From Pictodentalium vernedei (Eukaryota > Mollusca > Scaphopoda > Dentaliida > Dentaliidae), in NCBI GenBank assembly GCA_031216915.1, contig CM062296.1, forward strand, positions 452,910,287-452,974,286: a stretch of 64,000 nt of DNA, written 5' to 3'. Of this stretch, positions 55,154-64,000 are shown in pieces; position 1 is the stretch's first letter; the number at the start of each line of letters is the position of its first letter. The translations under genes and the position numbers were made by a program. The notes beneath the pieces are model-generated. The model ran no database searches and was not told the DNA's origin. It was given only the letters and a program-made list of their open reading frames with translations.

Positions 55154-55324
55154 ATGTCCGTGTCAACAACAGTGTTCAGATTCAAAGATGACTTACATAT
55201 ACAGATCTTCAAGAATGATGCTGGATTAAAGCTGACTTCCCTAGAACTGGCTCAAGTGAATCGTGTAGTAATTGCAGCCAAGAGAAAAAATCTAGGCATG
55301 GATGCTGGTGGAAAGAAACAATGA
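55154..55324 (+). CDS. 56-residue protein of the Maverick-like element
   Basis: Starts MSVSTTVFRFKDD, continues with an LHIQIFKNDAG strand-like segment and an ELAQVNRVVIAAKRK helix, and ends in a basic tail (DAGGKKQ). Function unknown. Support comes from the upstream TATA/initiator cassette, the ATG at the same place in the leader as in gene 1, and the tight gap to neighbours. Too short for confident family assignment. Confidence 0.6.
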   Translation: MSVSTTVFRFKDDLHIQIFKNDAGLKLTSLELAQVNRVVIAAKRKNLGMDAGGKKQ

Positions 55325-55327
55325 TGT

Positions 55328-55948
55328 GTGGATACTAAACGATCATTAACCAAAAGAATAAAGACAGAACTGACTGATACTTCCAATACAAACAAGAATG
55401 AAGTCACTACTATGAAACAACACGAAGTTTCTACAGAAACAAAGAAAGATGTTTCCACTAAAAAAGAAGTTTCTACTAAAGAAAAAGATGCCAGCTCCCA
55501 TAAAGAAAGAAGTTACCACTACGAATGAAGTTTCTTATGGAACCAAGAATGAAGTTACCACTACGAACGAAGTTTCTACTGCAAAAGATGTTTCCACTAA
55601 AAACGAAGTTTCTACTGCGAAAGAAGTTACGAAGAAGCCTGAAGTTTTTACAACGAATGAAGTTTCTTCTGTAACCAAGAAAGATGTTTCCATTGCAAAT
55701 GAAGCTTCAAAGATGGACCAAACCAAGAATGCTGTTCAGAAGACTGAAGTTACTACTATGAAACAGCTAGAGAAAGAGTAACCCAAAAATGACAGCCAGG
55801 AAATTAAAGCAGCCAACAAAACCAAGTTATCAAATGAGAGATTTATCAAGAACCTGGCCATGCAATGGGAAGAAGCTCCAACCCACAAGAAGATGAAATG
55901 GTTAGCCCATGCGAGAAGAACTACAAAGACAAATACCTTGAGAAATTG
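55328..55948 (+). pseudogene. hexapeptide-repeat protein, frameshifted and interrupted
   Basis: Begins MDTKRSLTKRIK, then low-complexity repeats of about six residues of the form T-x-N/K-E/D-V-S/T for roughly 110 residues, then a basic C-terminal domain (NERFIKNLAMQWEEAP, HKKMKWLAHARR). The first frame ends at 55528; the repeats continue in another frame from about 55490 to a stop at 55779-55781; the same frame then reads on to 55948. It thus looks like one gene with a frameshift in the repeats and one in-frame stop. It has no obvious TATA box of its own and starts 4 nt after the previous stop. A polyadenylation signal follows at 55963. Basic and repetitive, it could package nucleic acid, but that is a guess. 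Confidence 0.6.
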
Positions 55949-55962
55949 AATTGTATACTTGA

Positions 55963-55968
55963 ATAAAA
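55963..55968 (+). terminator. polyadenylation signal after the gene block
   Basis: aataaa (with a second aataaa-like taaaat immediately after) 15 nt beyond the last stop codon at 55946-55948 and just before the right terminal repeat. It could serve all plus-strand transcripts of the block; no other AATAAA is evident between the genes. Confidence 0.5.
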
Positions 55969-56010
55969 ATAAAATGTTATATATATTGTTGTTTGTTGTT
56001 TATCTACTAC

Positions 56011-57163
56011 CCCAATAGAATTACCCGGATGTAGCATGAAGTACCCGGATGTAAAGTTTCTACAACTGGTATCCTCAAATAATGCAATACCAGGTATCCT
56101 CAAATACCCGTATGTGTCTATGTGCTAGGGCACATTGTGTCACATTGTGCCTTTTCACATAAGCACATATTACAAAAAAGGGATTCTCTAGTAGGTATCC
56201 TCGAATAATACAATACCGGGTCATAGGTATTCTCAAATACCCGTATGTGCTTACGTGCTAGGGCACATTGTGTCACATTGTGCCTTTTCACATAAGCACA
56301 TATCGGCACATAAAGCATGTGCCTAGGTTCTAGGGCACATTGTGTCGCATTGTGCCTTTCCACATAAGCACATATGACAAAAAGGGGTGCTGAAGGTCAT
56401 ATGTTTTTCAAAAAAGGGGTGCCGAAATTGGGGTGCCTGGGGATATTGCCATTGGATATAGAGGTGATGAGAATCGGATACAACTTCGTTGTAATAAGTG
56501 GAGATAACTCTGCATACAGATTATGGGAAATCAAGCAATCTGATTGGTTAGTTATAATTTATATAAATGATCTAGATAAATGAAACAATAAGAGTACTTG
56601 GAATAGGGTCAGAACTAACAAGAATAGACCAGAATAGCTAAATATAGAATTAATAAGCAAAGCTGTTCCAACTAATATGCTATTCGACGCTACTGGAATG
56701 TACTCTAGAACAAAGAAACATGGCCAGATAGGCGAAAACTATTGCATATATAGATAGAAGCAGAGAATTCTGAAAGAATTCTAAATAGTAAAACTTGTCG
56801 GGTTGTTTGTGGTAATTCTACGAATCGAGAAATTACTCTTCTACAAAGGAACATACCATCCGAACATACCCCTGTCTTGTTAGAAGGTTTTGGGTCACAT
56901 AGCAACCACGTGCTACCATAGAAGCCAAGATGGCGGCCTCCAGTATACAAAATGGACGACGGAAACATGTATCACCCTAACAACACTCGCTGCGCATGCG
57001 CACCCAAACCACGTATCACTATGGAGATGACGTAGATGGCCGCTCACGCGGGTTACCATGACAACACAACATAGCGCCACAAGGTCACGTGACTATGACG
57101 TCACACATGAGATCCCCCATGAGATCCCCCAACCGGAGACGATCGGGTATTTGCTATACTACT
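56011..57163. repeat. Maverick-like right terminal inverted repeat
   Basis: Inverted match to 52378-53510. Three 23-bp near-palindromes (56130-56152, 56262-56284, 56334-56356). The outer part keeps one TGACGTCA, GTCACGTGAC and gccatcttg-type motifs, and has an NRF1-like tgcgcatgcgca at 56991-57002 where the left repeat reads gtgcgcagcgct. Scattered mismatches to the left repeat show that the two ends have diverged since insertion. Confidence 0.88.
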
Positions 57164-57169
57164 ATGCAC

Positions 57170-60100
57170 ATCTGAAGACCATACCTGAATATATCATCAC
57201 ACTTTCAACGTTTCGAATTAAAAACCCAAGCAGTCTTTCGCGAAAATCGATTGTCTGATGACAAAAGTGGCATCACGGGAGGCACACGAGGGCGGATAAA
57301 AAATCCGAATCCTTTACGAACATCCGGAGACCCTACCTGAACACTTTCAACATTTCGAAAAAAAAAAAACCTAGCATACTTTCGCCGGAAGCCGATTTTC
57401 TAACGCCAAAAGTGGTGCTACAGACGAATCAAAAACCCAAACCTTCTAGAGACCTTACCGGAACATATGAACACACTTTCAATGTTTCGAATTAAAAACC
57501 CTACGAGCCTTTCGACAGCAATCGAATCTCTAATGACAAAAGTGGCACCAGGGGAGCCACATGAGGTCGAATAAAAAATCCAACACCTTTATGTAGAGAG
57601 ACCCTATATATACCTGCACCTGTGAAGACACTTTCAATATTTCGAATAAAAACCCTAGGAGCCTTTGGCTGAAAACCGATTCTCTAACGACAAAGGTGGC
57701 ATCACGGGTGCCACATCGGACCGAATAAAAAATCCCAAACTTTTAAGGACATCTAGAGACCGTACCTGAACATGTGAATACACTTTCAACCTTTCGAATT
57801 AAACCCCCAGACGCCTTTCGCTGAAAACCGATTCTCTAACGACAAAAGTGGCGCTACGTGCGCCACATGGGGCCGAATCAAAAATCCGAAACCTTTATGC
57901 ACATCTAGAGACCCTAGCTGAACATATGAACACACTTTCAACATTTCGAATTAAAACCCCTAGGAGACCTTCAACAGAGATCTATTCTCTAACAACAAAA
58001 GTGGTGCCACGGTCTCCACATGGGACCAAATAAAAAATCCGAAACATTTATGCACATCAAGAGGCCCTACCTGAACATATGAACACACTTTCAACGTTTT
58101 GAATAAACATTTCTAGGAGCCTTTCGCCAGAAAACGATTCTCTAACAACTAACGTGGTGCTACAGGCGCTACATGGGTCTGAATCAAAAATCCAAAACCT
58201 TTATGAACATCGATAGACCCTACCTGAACATATGAACACACTTTAAACGTTTCGAATTAAAAACCCTAGGAGTCTTTCACTGGAAATCGATTCTCTAACG
58301 ACAAAAGTGGCACCACAGGAGCCACATGGGGCCGGATCAAAAATCGGAAACCTTTATGCAAATCTATAGAAACTACCTGAACCTATGAACACACTTTCAA
58401 CGTTTCGAAATAAAAACCCTAGGTGCGTTTCGCCGGAAACTGATTCTCTAATGACAAAAGTGGTGCTACGTGGGGCACATGGGCCGAATCAAAAATCCCA
58501 AATCGTTTTGCACATATGCACATCTAGAGACACTACTTGAACATGTTAACATACTTTAACGTTTCGAATTAAAACCCTTAAGAGGCTTTTGCCAAAAATC
58601 GATTCTATAACGACAATAGTGGCACTACAGATACCAAATTGGGCCGAATAAAAAATCCTAAACCATTATCCACATCTAGAGACCCTCTCTGAACACATGA
58701 ACACTCTTTCTACGTTTCAAAGTAAAACCCCGTAGGAACTTTTAGCCGGAAACCGATTGTATAATGACAAAAGTGGTGCCTTATTGGACAGAATAAAAAA
58801 TCCGAAACCTTTATGCACATCTAGAGACCGTACCTGAACATAGGAACACACTTTCAATGTATCGAAAAGAAACCCAGGAGCCTTTCGCAGGAAGCCGATT
58901 CTCTAAGGACAAAACTGGTACCACAATACCATGGGACCGGATCAAAAATCTGTAGCCTTTATGTACATCTAGAGATCCTACCTGAACATATGAACACACT
59001 TCCAACATTTCGAATTAAAACCCCTGGGATTCTTTCGCCGGAAACCGATTGGGGCAGAATAAAAAATCCTAAACCTTTATGCATGCACATCTAGAGTCCC
59101 TACCTGAACATATAAACACACTTCCAACGTTTCGAATAAAAATCCTAGGAACATTTCGCCAAAAACCGATTCTTTAACAAGAAAAGTGGCGCTAAAGGTA
59201 AACATCCAAAATCTTTATGCACATCGATAGACTCTGCCTGAACATACGAACATACATACTTTCAACGTTTCGAATTAAAACCTCTAGGAGCCTCTCGCCG
59301 AAAACCGATTGTCTAACAACAAAAGTGGCATCACGGGCGTCACATGAGACCGAATCAAACACCCGATGCCTTTATGCACATCTCGAGACCCTACCTGAAT
59401 ATATGAACACACTTTCAATGTCTCGAATTAAAACCCACAGGAGCCTTTCGCCGGAAACCGATCGCCTAACAATAAAAGTGACACCACAGGAGCCACAAGG
59501 GGCTGGATCAAAAATCTCAACCCTTTATACACATCTAGAGACCCTACCTGAACATATGAACACACTTTCAACGTTTCGAATTAAAAACCCTAGGAGCCTT
59601 TTGCTGGAAACCGATTCTCTGCCCATAGCACCACATGGGGCCGAATCCAAAATCCCAAACCTTTATGCATATCTAGAGACCCTACCTAAATATGCGGACA
59701 CATTTTAAAAATGGGTCCTTCGCCGGAAATCGTTTCTCTTATGGCAAAAGTGGCACTACTAACGACATATGGGGACGAATAAAAGAAATCCCTAACCTTA
59801 TGCACACACACCTTACCTGAACATATCAACACATTTGCAACGTATTAAATTAAAACCCGTATGAGTCTTCCGTCGGAAACCGATTCTCTAATGACAAAGT
59901 GGTGCTACTGGCGCCACATGGGGCCGAATAAAAAATCACAAACCTTTATGCACATCTCGAGACCCTGCCTGAACAAATTGACACATTTTAAACGTTTCGA
60001 ATTAAAAAGCCTTGGAGCTTTTCACCTGAAACCGATTCTCTGACGACAAAAGTGGCACCACAGGAGCCACATGGAGCAGGATAAAAAATCTGAAACCTTT

Positions 60101-60573
60101 ACTCACATCAATAGACCATACCTCAGGCCACATGGGGCCGAATCAAAAATCTGAACATATCAATACACATTCACGCAACGTTTCGAATTAAAACCCATTG
60201 GGACCTTTCGCCGGGAACCCGATTCTCTAACGACAAAAGTGGTGCGACGTGTGCTACATTGGGCCGAATAAAAAATCCGAAACCTTTATGTACATCCAGA
60301 GACCCTATACTTGAACATAAAAACACACTTTAAACAATCACAATTACATATCATAGGAGCCTTTCGTCGGAAAACAGTATTTTACTCTTCAAGTGGCGCC
60401 ACTGGCGCCACTGGCACCACCGGGTGACTAAAATTCCAACTAAACCTATGTTTGTCATCCCTATACCATTCTTAAAAAGTATAGTAAGTTTCAAAATTAT
60501 AGCTGAAAAAGGACGTACAGATGCACGGACGGAGATCATCACTACATTCCCACATTTTTGAAAATGCGGCGAT
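57170..60573 (+). repeat. ~147-bp satellite, about 22 diverged units
   Basis: Unit landmarks in order: cctttatgcacatctagaga, ccctacctgaacatatgaac, acactttcaacgtttcgaat, taaaaaccctaggagccttt, cgccggaaaccgattctcta, acgacaaaagtggcgctac, then gccacatggggccgaata. Units differ by substitutions and small indels, so this is an old array. Frames such as those at 59217-59708 are by-products. It ends with actaaaattccaacta, then gtatagtaagtttcaaaatt and an acggacgg tail. Confidence 0.9.
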
Positions 60574-61440
60574 AAAAATCATCAACATACAATGAAGAAT
60601 CAACAATGTTGTTGCGTCGATGATGTCATTGATCTTAAAGTCAGTTCTAGCTTGTGAGGATCAGACAATGTAGACCCGACACGAACTTGAATTAACACCC
60701 CATGTTAAAAAGATTTTAACCCTTTGAACTCTAGTGGTATCTTCCATGCCAGTTCCATGGCAGCAGTTAGAAGAGTCCATATTCATTATGTGGGGATAGA
60801 CCAATCAATATTTTCAACGTGCAGCCTCGAGGCTGCACGTTAAAAATATTTATTGGTCTACCCCACACATTTACTGAACAGCAGTCCTATTTAATGACAT
60901 TATGGCGTATCATGTTCCTGGCCGGAAAAACGGCCGATCGGGTTCAATGCATTAAAATCCCATACTTTCACGGGGTATCATATGCCCAGGTCAAAGAAGA
61001 TAGCTGTGACAAATTCTTTCCTAGAAGAGGCATTTTTATTAACGTTTCAAGTCTAACTAAATGACCAACAATACTTCTCTGGCTTCTGAAACCACACCAA
61101 ACAATCGCAAGTAGAGTGTTCGATTCCAGAAACCAGACAAGTCGATCAACGATCATCCTAGCCATGGTTTTACACAGACAACTTGCTAATGTAATATGTC
61201 TATAATTACTTGGATTGCCAGTGATTGCTGTGATTTTTATCACGCTTTGGAATGGGAATATTGTTGCTTTTCGCCAGGAAGGTGGAAACTGGCCAGTCAC
61301 CCATTTTTCACTGAAAATTGATAATAAATGTTCAAGTGATGATTCTGGCAGATGCTATAAAATTTGGTAATGTATTTCATCGGGTCCAGTGGCTGCATTC
61401 TTTGTTTTGTGCAAAGAGTTATTTAGGCTAAAGAAAATTA
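60574..61440 (-). pseudogene. LINE reverse transcriptase remnant (N-terminal/palm part)
   Basis: Minus-strand RT of a Jockey-like LINE with frameshifts and stops. From the right: A-T-G-P-D-E-I-H-Y (about 61395), TGQFPPSWRKATIFP, SNYRHITLASCLCKTMARM, WCGFRSQRSIVGHLVRLE, then A-Y-D-T-P at 60968. A TTAA MITE (60720-60951) interrupts it, after which VRVGSTLSDPHKLEL and finally D-S-S-L-Y-V-D-D-F at the edge (about 60575-60600). The thumb region that should follow is at 43390-44083 and in the other array units. Confidence 0.86.
60720..60951. mobile_element. TTAA-flanked MITE, second insertion (inverted)
   Basis: Same family as 43560-43789 in the opposite orientation. Flanking TTAA at 60716-60719 and 60952-60955; ends ccctttgaac and ggttcaatgca (one end decayed). 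Core hairpin cgtgcagcctcgaggctgcacg. Confidence 0.8.
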
Positions 61441-61654
61441 ATGTTTTGATTCTCAGGCACCGGCGCATTCGTTTTTTGGCCAGCGTTCGTCATTTTTATT
61501 TTGGAGGCAAAATTCAAAATGTATAAAACTATCATAGGGTGTGATTTTAACGGTATCACTCCGCGATTTGCGATGCAGTATGTCGTATACATTGATATAG
61601 TATTGTTATTCTCTTCTCGAAATTCGACACGATTCTCATATGTATGTACAAAAT
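61441..61654. other. non-coding spacer
   Basis: Nothing recognised between the LINE remnant and the diverged segment-A repeat. Confidence 0.4.
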
Positions 61655-61910
61655 AAATATTTATTTAACTGGGTGAGAGCTAGATTAGTTTTAGTGGTCT
61701 AAATTTGTTCATCAAAAATTGTTTTATTACATCTTATTGGAGAGTGCCAACAGGCACTCTCCAATAATTTGTAATAGAAAAAAATATATAAACAAACTAT
61801 TATTTACGTTTGACTGAATACGAAACATAGGTACGGAAAATGTTGGCTTTTGCACTGGTACCCTCATTTTTTTGAAAGGTCTGATTCTGACTTCTAGCAC
61901 TCAATTAAAA
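61655..61910 (+). repeat. diverged copy of array segment A
   Basis: Follows the order of segment A (40007-40420): ttaactggg, then gtgg/ggtctaaatttgttca, a hairpin of ttattggagagtgcc and its complement at about 61734-61768, then ggtaccc and a ctagcactcaa end. Clearly older than the array copies. Its hairpin carries a paired change relative to segment A. Confidence 0.7.
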
Positions 61911-62053
61911 ACTAGTTGTTCTATATTGATTTTGTGTTGTATGATCACTGTTACAAAACAAAACTATCAGTGAAATCAACCCGGAAGCTCTAGTATTTAG
62001 TGTAGGCTCTCACACCTGGATTTTAGGAATCGGCTACCTTTCCACCAGAAATT

Positions 62054-62389
62054 ATTTATTTATTTATTTATTGGTGTTTAAGGACACATATTTCCGCACA
62101 ATGGCTAATCATAACCGCGACAGTTTTATGAGTGGAGGAAGCCGGAGTACCCGGAGAGAACCACCGAGCAACATACTGACTCCACACAAGCGGGGTTATC
62201 ATTGGTTGAAGACAGGTGCACCATCGACGTGCAGTACGCCTCAGTACACAACTCCACCGTGCCCCCACGTGGGCAATGGGGGTGAAGTGTCTTGCCTAAG
62301 GACACACCGCGGTTGCAGCAGGTGGGATTCGAACCGAGGACCTCTCGGCTTGCAGCCTGCACCTCTACCTACTGAGCCACCGCGCCCCC
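62054..62389 (-). mobile_element. SINE with tRNA-derived head
   Basis: Read on the minus strand: agggggcgcggtggctcagt with an A-box-like tggctcagtagg, then the B-box ggttcgaatcc, then the body gtccttaggcaagacacttc and ctccgggtactccgg. The tail is a (taaa)n run (ttatttatttatttattgg on the plus strand). Target duplication tttccac(c/t)agaaat at about 62039-62053 and 62390-62405. The head folds only partly like a tRNA and is a Pol III promoter, not a gene. Confidence 0.87.
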
Positions 62390-62404
62390 TTTCCACTAGA
62401 AATA

Positions 62405-62687
62405 AAAAATAAAAATAAAAACCGCCCTCCCTCATTCGTTTTAAAACAAATGCCTGAGAATCAATTATTTGATTTTGCTTGGCCTTATATTAACTCTTCC
62501 ATTGAGAAAAGTTCATAATCGTCCAGGTTGTCAGAGATAAATTTAATCTTTTGTTTTTTCCCGTAGTTTTTTTTTTTTTAACGAATTCCGGGTTACAATT
62601 TTCAGACGACGAGTGTTTAGAAAACGTTTAGGCCAATCTGTATGATATTTCGTTTTTTGACAGTCCTTGTGCATTGTTTTTTGTTGA
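62405..62687. other. non-coding spacer
   Basis: Nothing recognised; a poly-T tract lies near 62568-62579. Confidence 0.4.
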
Positions 62688-63355
62688 CAGGGACGTGACT
62701 AAAGGTTTCCGATTGGGAGGATGTAGGGTAGTGAATTTTCGACTAGGGGAAGGGACCAGGAGGGGGAAACCCCCTCCCGGTCCCTCCCCCTAGTAGGAAA
62801 TTCACTACCGAGAAAACTTTTGAAAATGAATCCATGAAAGGGGCATAAAACTGATTCTAGAAACTGAAATGCCAACACATTTATAATAGAATTATCAGGT
62901 TATTATTATTTGGTATTCTTCAGGGAATTGAATATGTGCTAAACAAATGCTCAAGCTGAGAACTTCGAGCAATTCACACTGTCCTAACATTAAAGCAAAT
63001 CTTATGCAGGAATGATCAATTTTCGATGTTTCATCATTTTGTAACTGTGAATGATGGAATTAACTCAGGATAACCATTTTACATGATGTGATTTTCTTGA
63101 AGTGCATTTCGAGGATTTTTGATTTGTTTCCATAAGTAAACATCCTATAAAAATCTAATACCAAATGACATCATGCATACATATGAAGCTCAATATTGCG
63201 TACACTGTAGTTGTAAATAGTAACAGTTGGAATTTTTGCCGATTTGAAATCGAGTTGGAATTTTGGGAAGTAAAATATTTCCAACTATAAGAAATTTAGG
63301 CCAGGATTGGGGGGGGGGGGGGTGACACCCCACACCCCCCTCTCGCCACGTCCCT
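62688..63355. mobile_element. possible hAT-like MITE with internal hairpin
   Basis: Ends cagggacgtg and cacgtccctg form a 10-bp inverted repeat of hAT type, with a poly-G/C stretch next to the right end. Contains a ~40-bp-arm imperfect hairpin at 62725-62812 (ggaccaggaggggg against ccccctcccggtcc). No 8-bp duplication is visible, so the assignment is tentative. Confidence 0.45.
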
Positions 63356-63361
63356 GAGGAG

Positions 63362-63682
63362 ATCCTTAGGATCTCTTTTGACCAGACGGCATGACTGTCT
63401 GAGCGATCGATTCGGACTCCCGCGTTGTGTCCTTGGGCAAGGCACTTCACCCCGATGGGGGCAAGATGAAGCCCTGTATTAAGTCGTACTGCACTTCGAT
63501 GGTGGGCATGTCTTCAACCCATCTAACCCTGCCTGTGCTGCAGTGCGGAGTTACGATGTTGGGGAGCTGACAGCTGCTCGTCGTTGCTCTGTTGTTCTCT
63601 CCGGGTACTCCGACTTCCTCCACCCGTAAAACTGTCACCGACATGATATGACCTTAGCTGCAAAAGTGTCATTAAACTCTAA

Positions 63683-63733
<51 letters not shown>

Positions 63734-63735
63734 AT
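63362..63735 (+). mobile_element. SINE, same body family, with (AATA)n tail
   Basis: Plus strand. Bases 63370-63410 hold ccagacggcatgactgtctg, a short remnant where the Pol III head should be. The body matches 18830-19222 (tgtccttgggcaaggcactt, accctgcctgtgctgcagtg, gttctctccgggtactccg, aaaactgtcaccgacatgat). Ends in about 13 aata units. 5'-truncated or with a diverged head. Confidence 0.85.
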
Positions 63736-64000
63736 ATATTGTGCTATGCTTTTCCATATTGTTTTAGACTTTATAAGCCGACACCGAGGATAATAGATTG
63801 ACAGTATACATAAAATACAGCTATAGTGTGTATTTGTGTATATGTGGATTTATTTGCCACGACCCAACGTGTTCCTTACGGCCTGGGCAATCATGTAGGT
63901 CATGTGTTTTTATCAACAACGCCCTTTATGCATCCTCGGCCGATGATTTTTCATCGAATATGAAATTTGTGTTCATGATCGTATACCCAATTTTTTAAAC
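63736..64000. other. non-coding end of window
   Basis: No gene or repeat recognised. Confidence 0.4.

Larger units (their letters stand above)
52378..57163. mobile_element. compact Maverick/Polinton-like element carrying five small genes
   Basis: 4786 bp. Perfect 6-bp target duplication atgcac (52372-52377 and 57164-57169) within a satellite unit. Termini are agtagtatagca and tgctatactact. Inverted repeats of ~1.13 kb (52378-53510 and 56011-57163). A 6-bp duplication, long inverted repeats and 5'-AG ends are established Maverick/Polinton features. Full-length Mavericks (usually 15-25 kb) encode polymerase B, a retroviral-type integrase, ATPase, protease and capsid proteins; none is here. The 2.5-kb core encodes two zinc-finger paralogs, an acidic protein, a 56-residue protein and a repeat protein, all on the plus strand. 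Most likely a non-autonomous, virus-like derivative dependent on full-length relatives. Confidence 0.78.
51811..60573 (+). mobile_element. ~147-bp satellite element inserted in a LINE (HINE-like), itself interrupted
   Basis: Its left end abuts the LINE at ...caaattaaaa/cataacgg and its right end at ...gcggcgat/aaaaatcatc; removing it restores one LINE frame across the catalytic YVDDF box. The body is units of ~147 bp. The right terminus has a short acggacgg-type tail (about 60513-60534) and then acatttttgaaaatgcgg. Tandem core plus tail at an A/T-rich site resembles the HINE build at 12664-18522, but this is inference. The Maverick-like element lies inside it (52378-57163). Confidence 0.65.

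Noticed and set aside
57170-60573. CRISPR-like array or protein-coding repeats
   Set aside because: Units are ~147 bp and diverge along their whole length with no constant-repeat/variable-spacer pattern; the frames are by-products of the period.
62320-62395. Possible tRNA gene on the minus strand (B-box ggttcgaatcc)
   Set aside because: It is the head of a SINE with target duplications and a SINE body; the cloverleaf is not well preserved.

Overview
This is transposon-dominated, AT-rich DNA from an invertebrate animal genome. Evidence for an animal: a splice donor in a hAT transposase exon, tRNA- and 5S-headed SINEs, LINEs, DIRS retrotransposons, Tc1-type and hAT DNA transposons, and a tandem-repeat element resembling the Helentron-associated (HINE) elements of bivalves. 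A marine lophotrochozoan such as a bivalve fits best, but that is inference. No host gene exon, rRNA gene, functional tRNA gene or CRISPR array was recognised.

Layout. 1-5602: a DIRS retrotransposon on the minus strand, cut by the window edge, with intact gag and pol frames and the 5' part of its tyrosine recombinase gene. 5603-12663: non-coding, with short hairpin repeats and homopolymer tracts. 12664-18522: a HINE-like element of about 13 units of a ~169-bp satellite, split by two hAT elements (14710-17118 and 17316-18451, each with a perfect 8-bp target duplication). 18631-20253: a Tc1-like copy carrying a 5S-headed SINE. 20340-30435: nested inverted duplications. A second DIRS element (21911-28661) sits in one arm and the other arm keeps the empty site. 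31988-32468: a fragment of another Tc1-like family. 35198-36684: a second copy of the first Tc1 family. 36880-39028: a 5'-truncated LINE. 40007-52774: four tandem units of ~2.57 kb. 51811-60573: a ~147-bp satellite element. 60574-61440: the other half of the LINE into which that satellite element inserted. 61655-63735: a diverged repeat and two SINEs.

The most unusual object is 52378-57163. It is a 4786-bp element with ~1.13-kb terminal inverted repeats, 5'-AG...CT-3' ends and a perfect 6-bp target duplication (atgcac). These are Maverick/Polinton traits, yet it has no polymerase, integrase, ATPase, protease or capsid gene. Its 2.5-kb core holds five closely packed small genes: two paralogous zinc-finger proteins, an acidic protein, a 56-residue protein and a hexapeptide-repeat protein broken by one frameshift and one stop. 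Several have a matching TATAAAAGG box, an initiator-like TCATT 30 nt downstream and an ATG 61-66 nt downstream. The terminal repeats carry CRE, E-box, YY1-like and NRF1-like sites and iterated 23-bp near-palindromes. It looks like a compact, virus-derived non-autonomous Maverick. The outer ~395 bp of its left end has been tandemly amplified with flanking DNA.

The nesting gives a relative order: LINE first, then a TTAA-type MITE and the satellite element inside it, then the Maverick-like element inside the satellite, then tandem amplification of the left junction.
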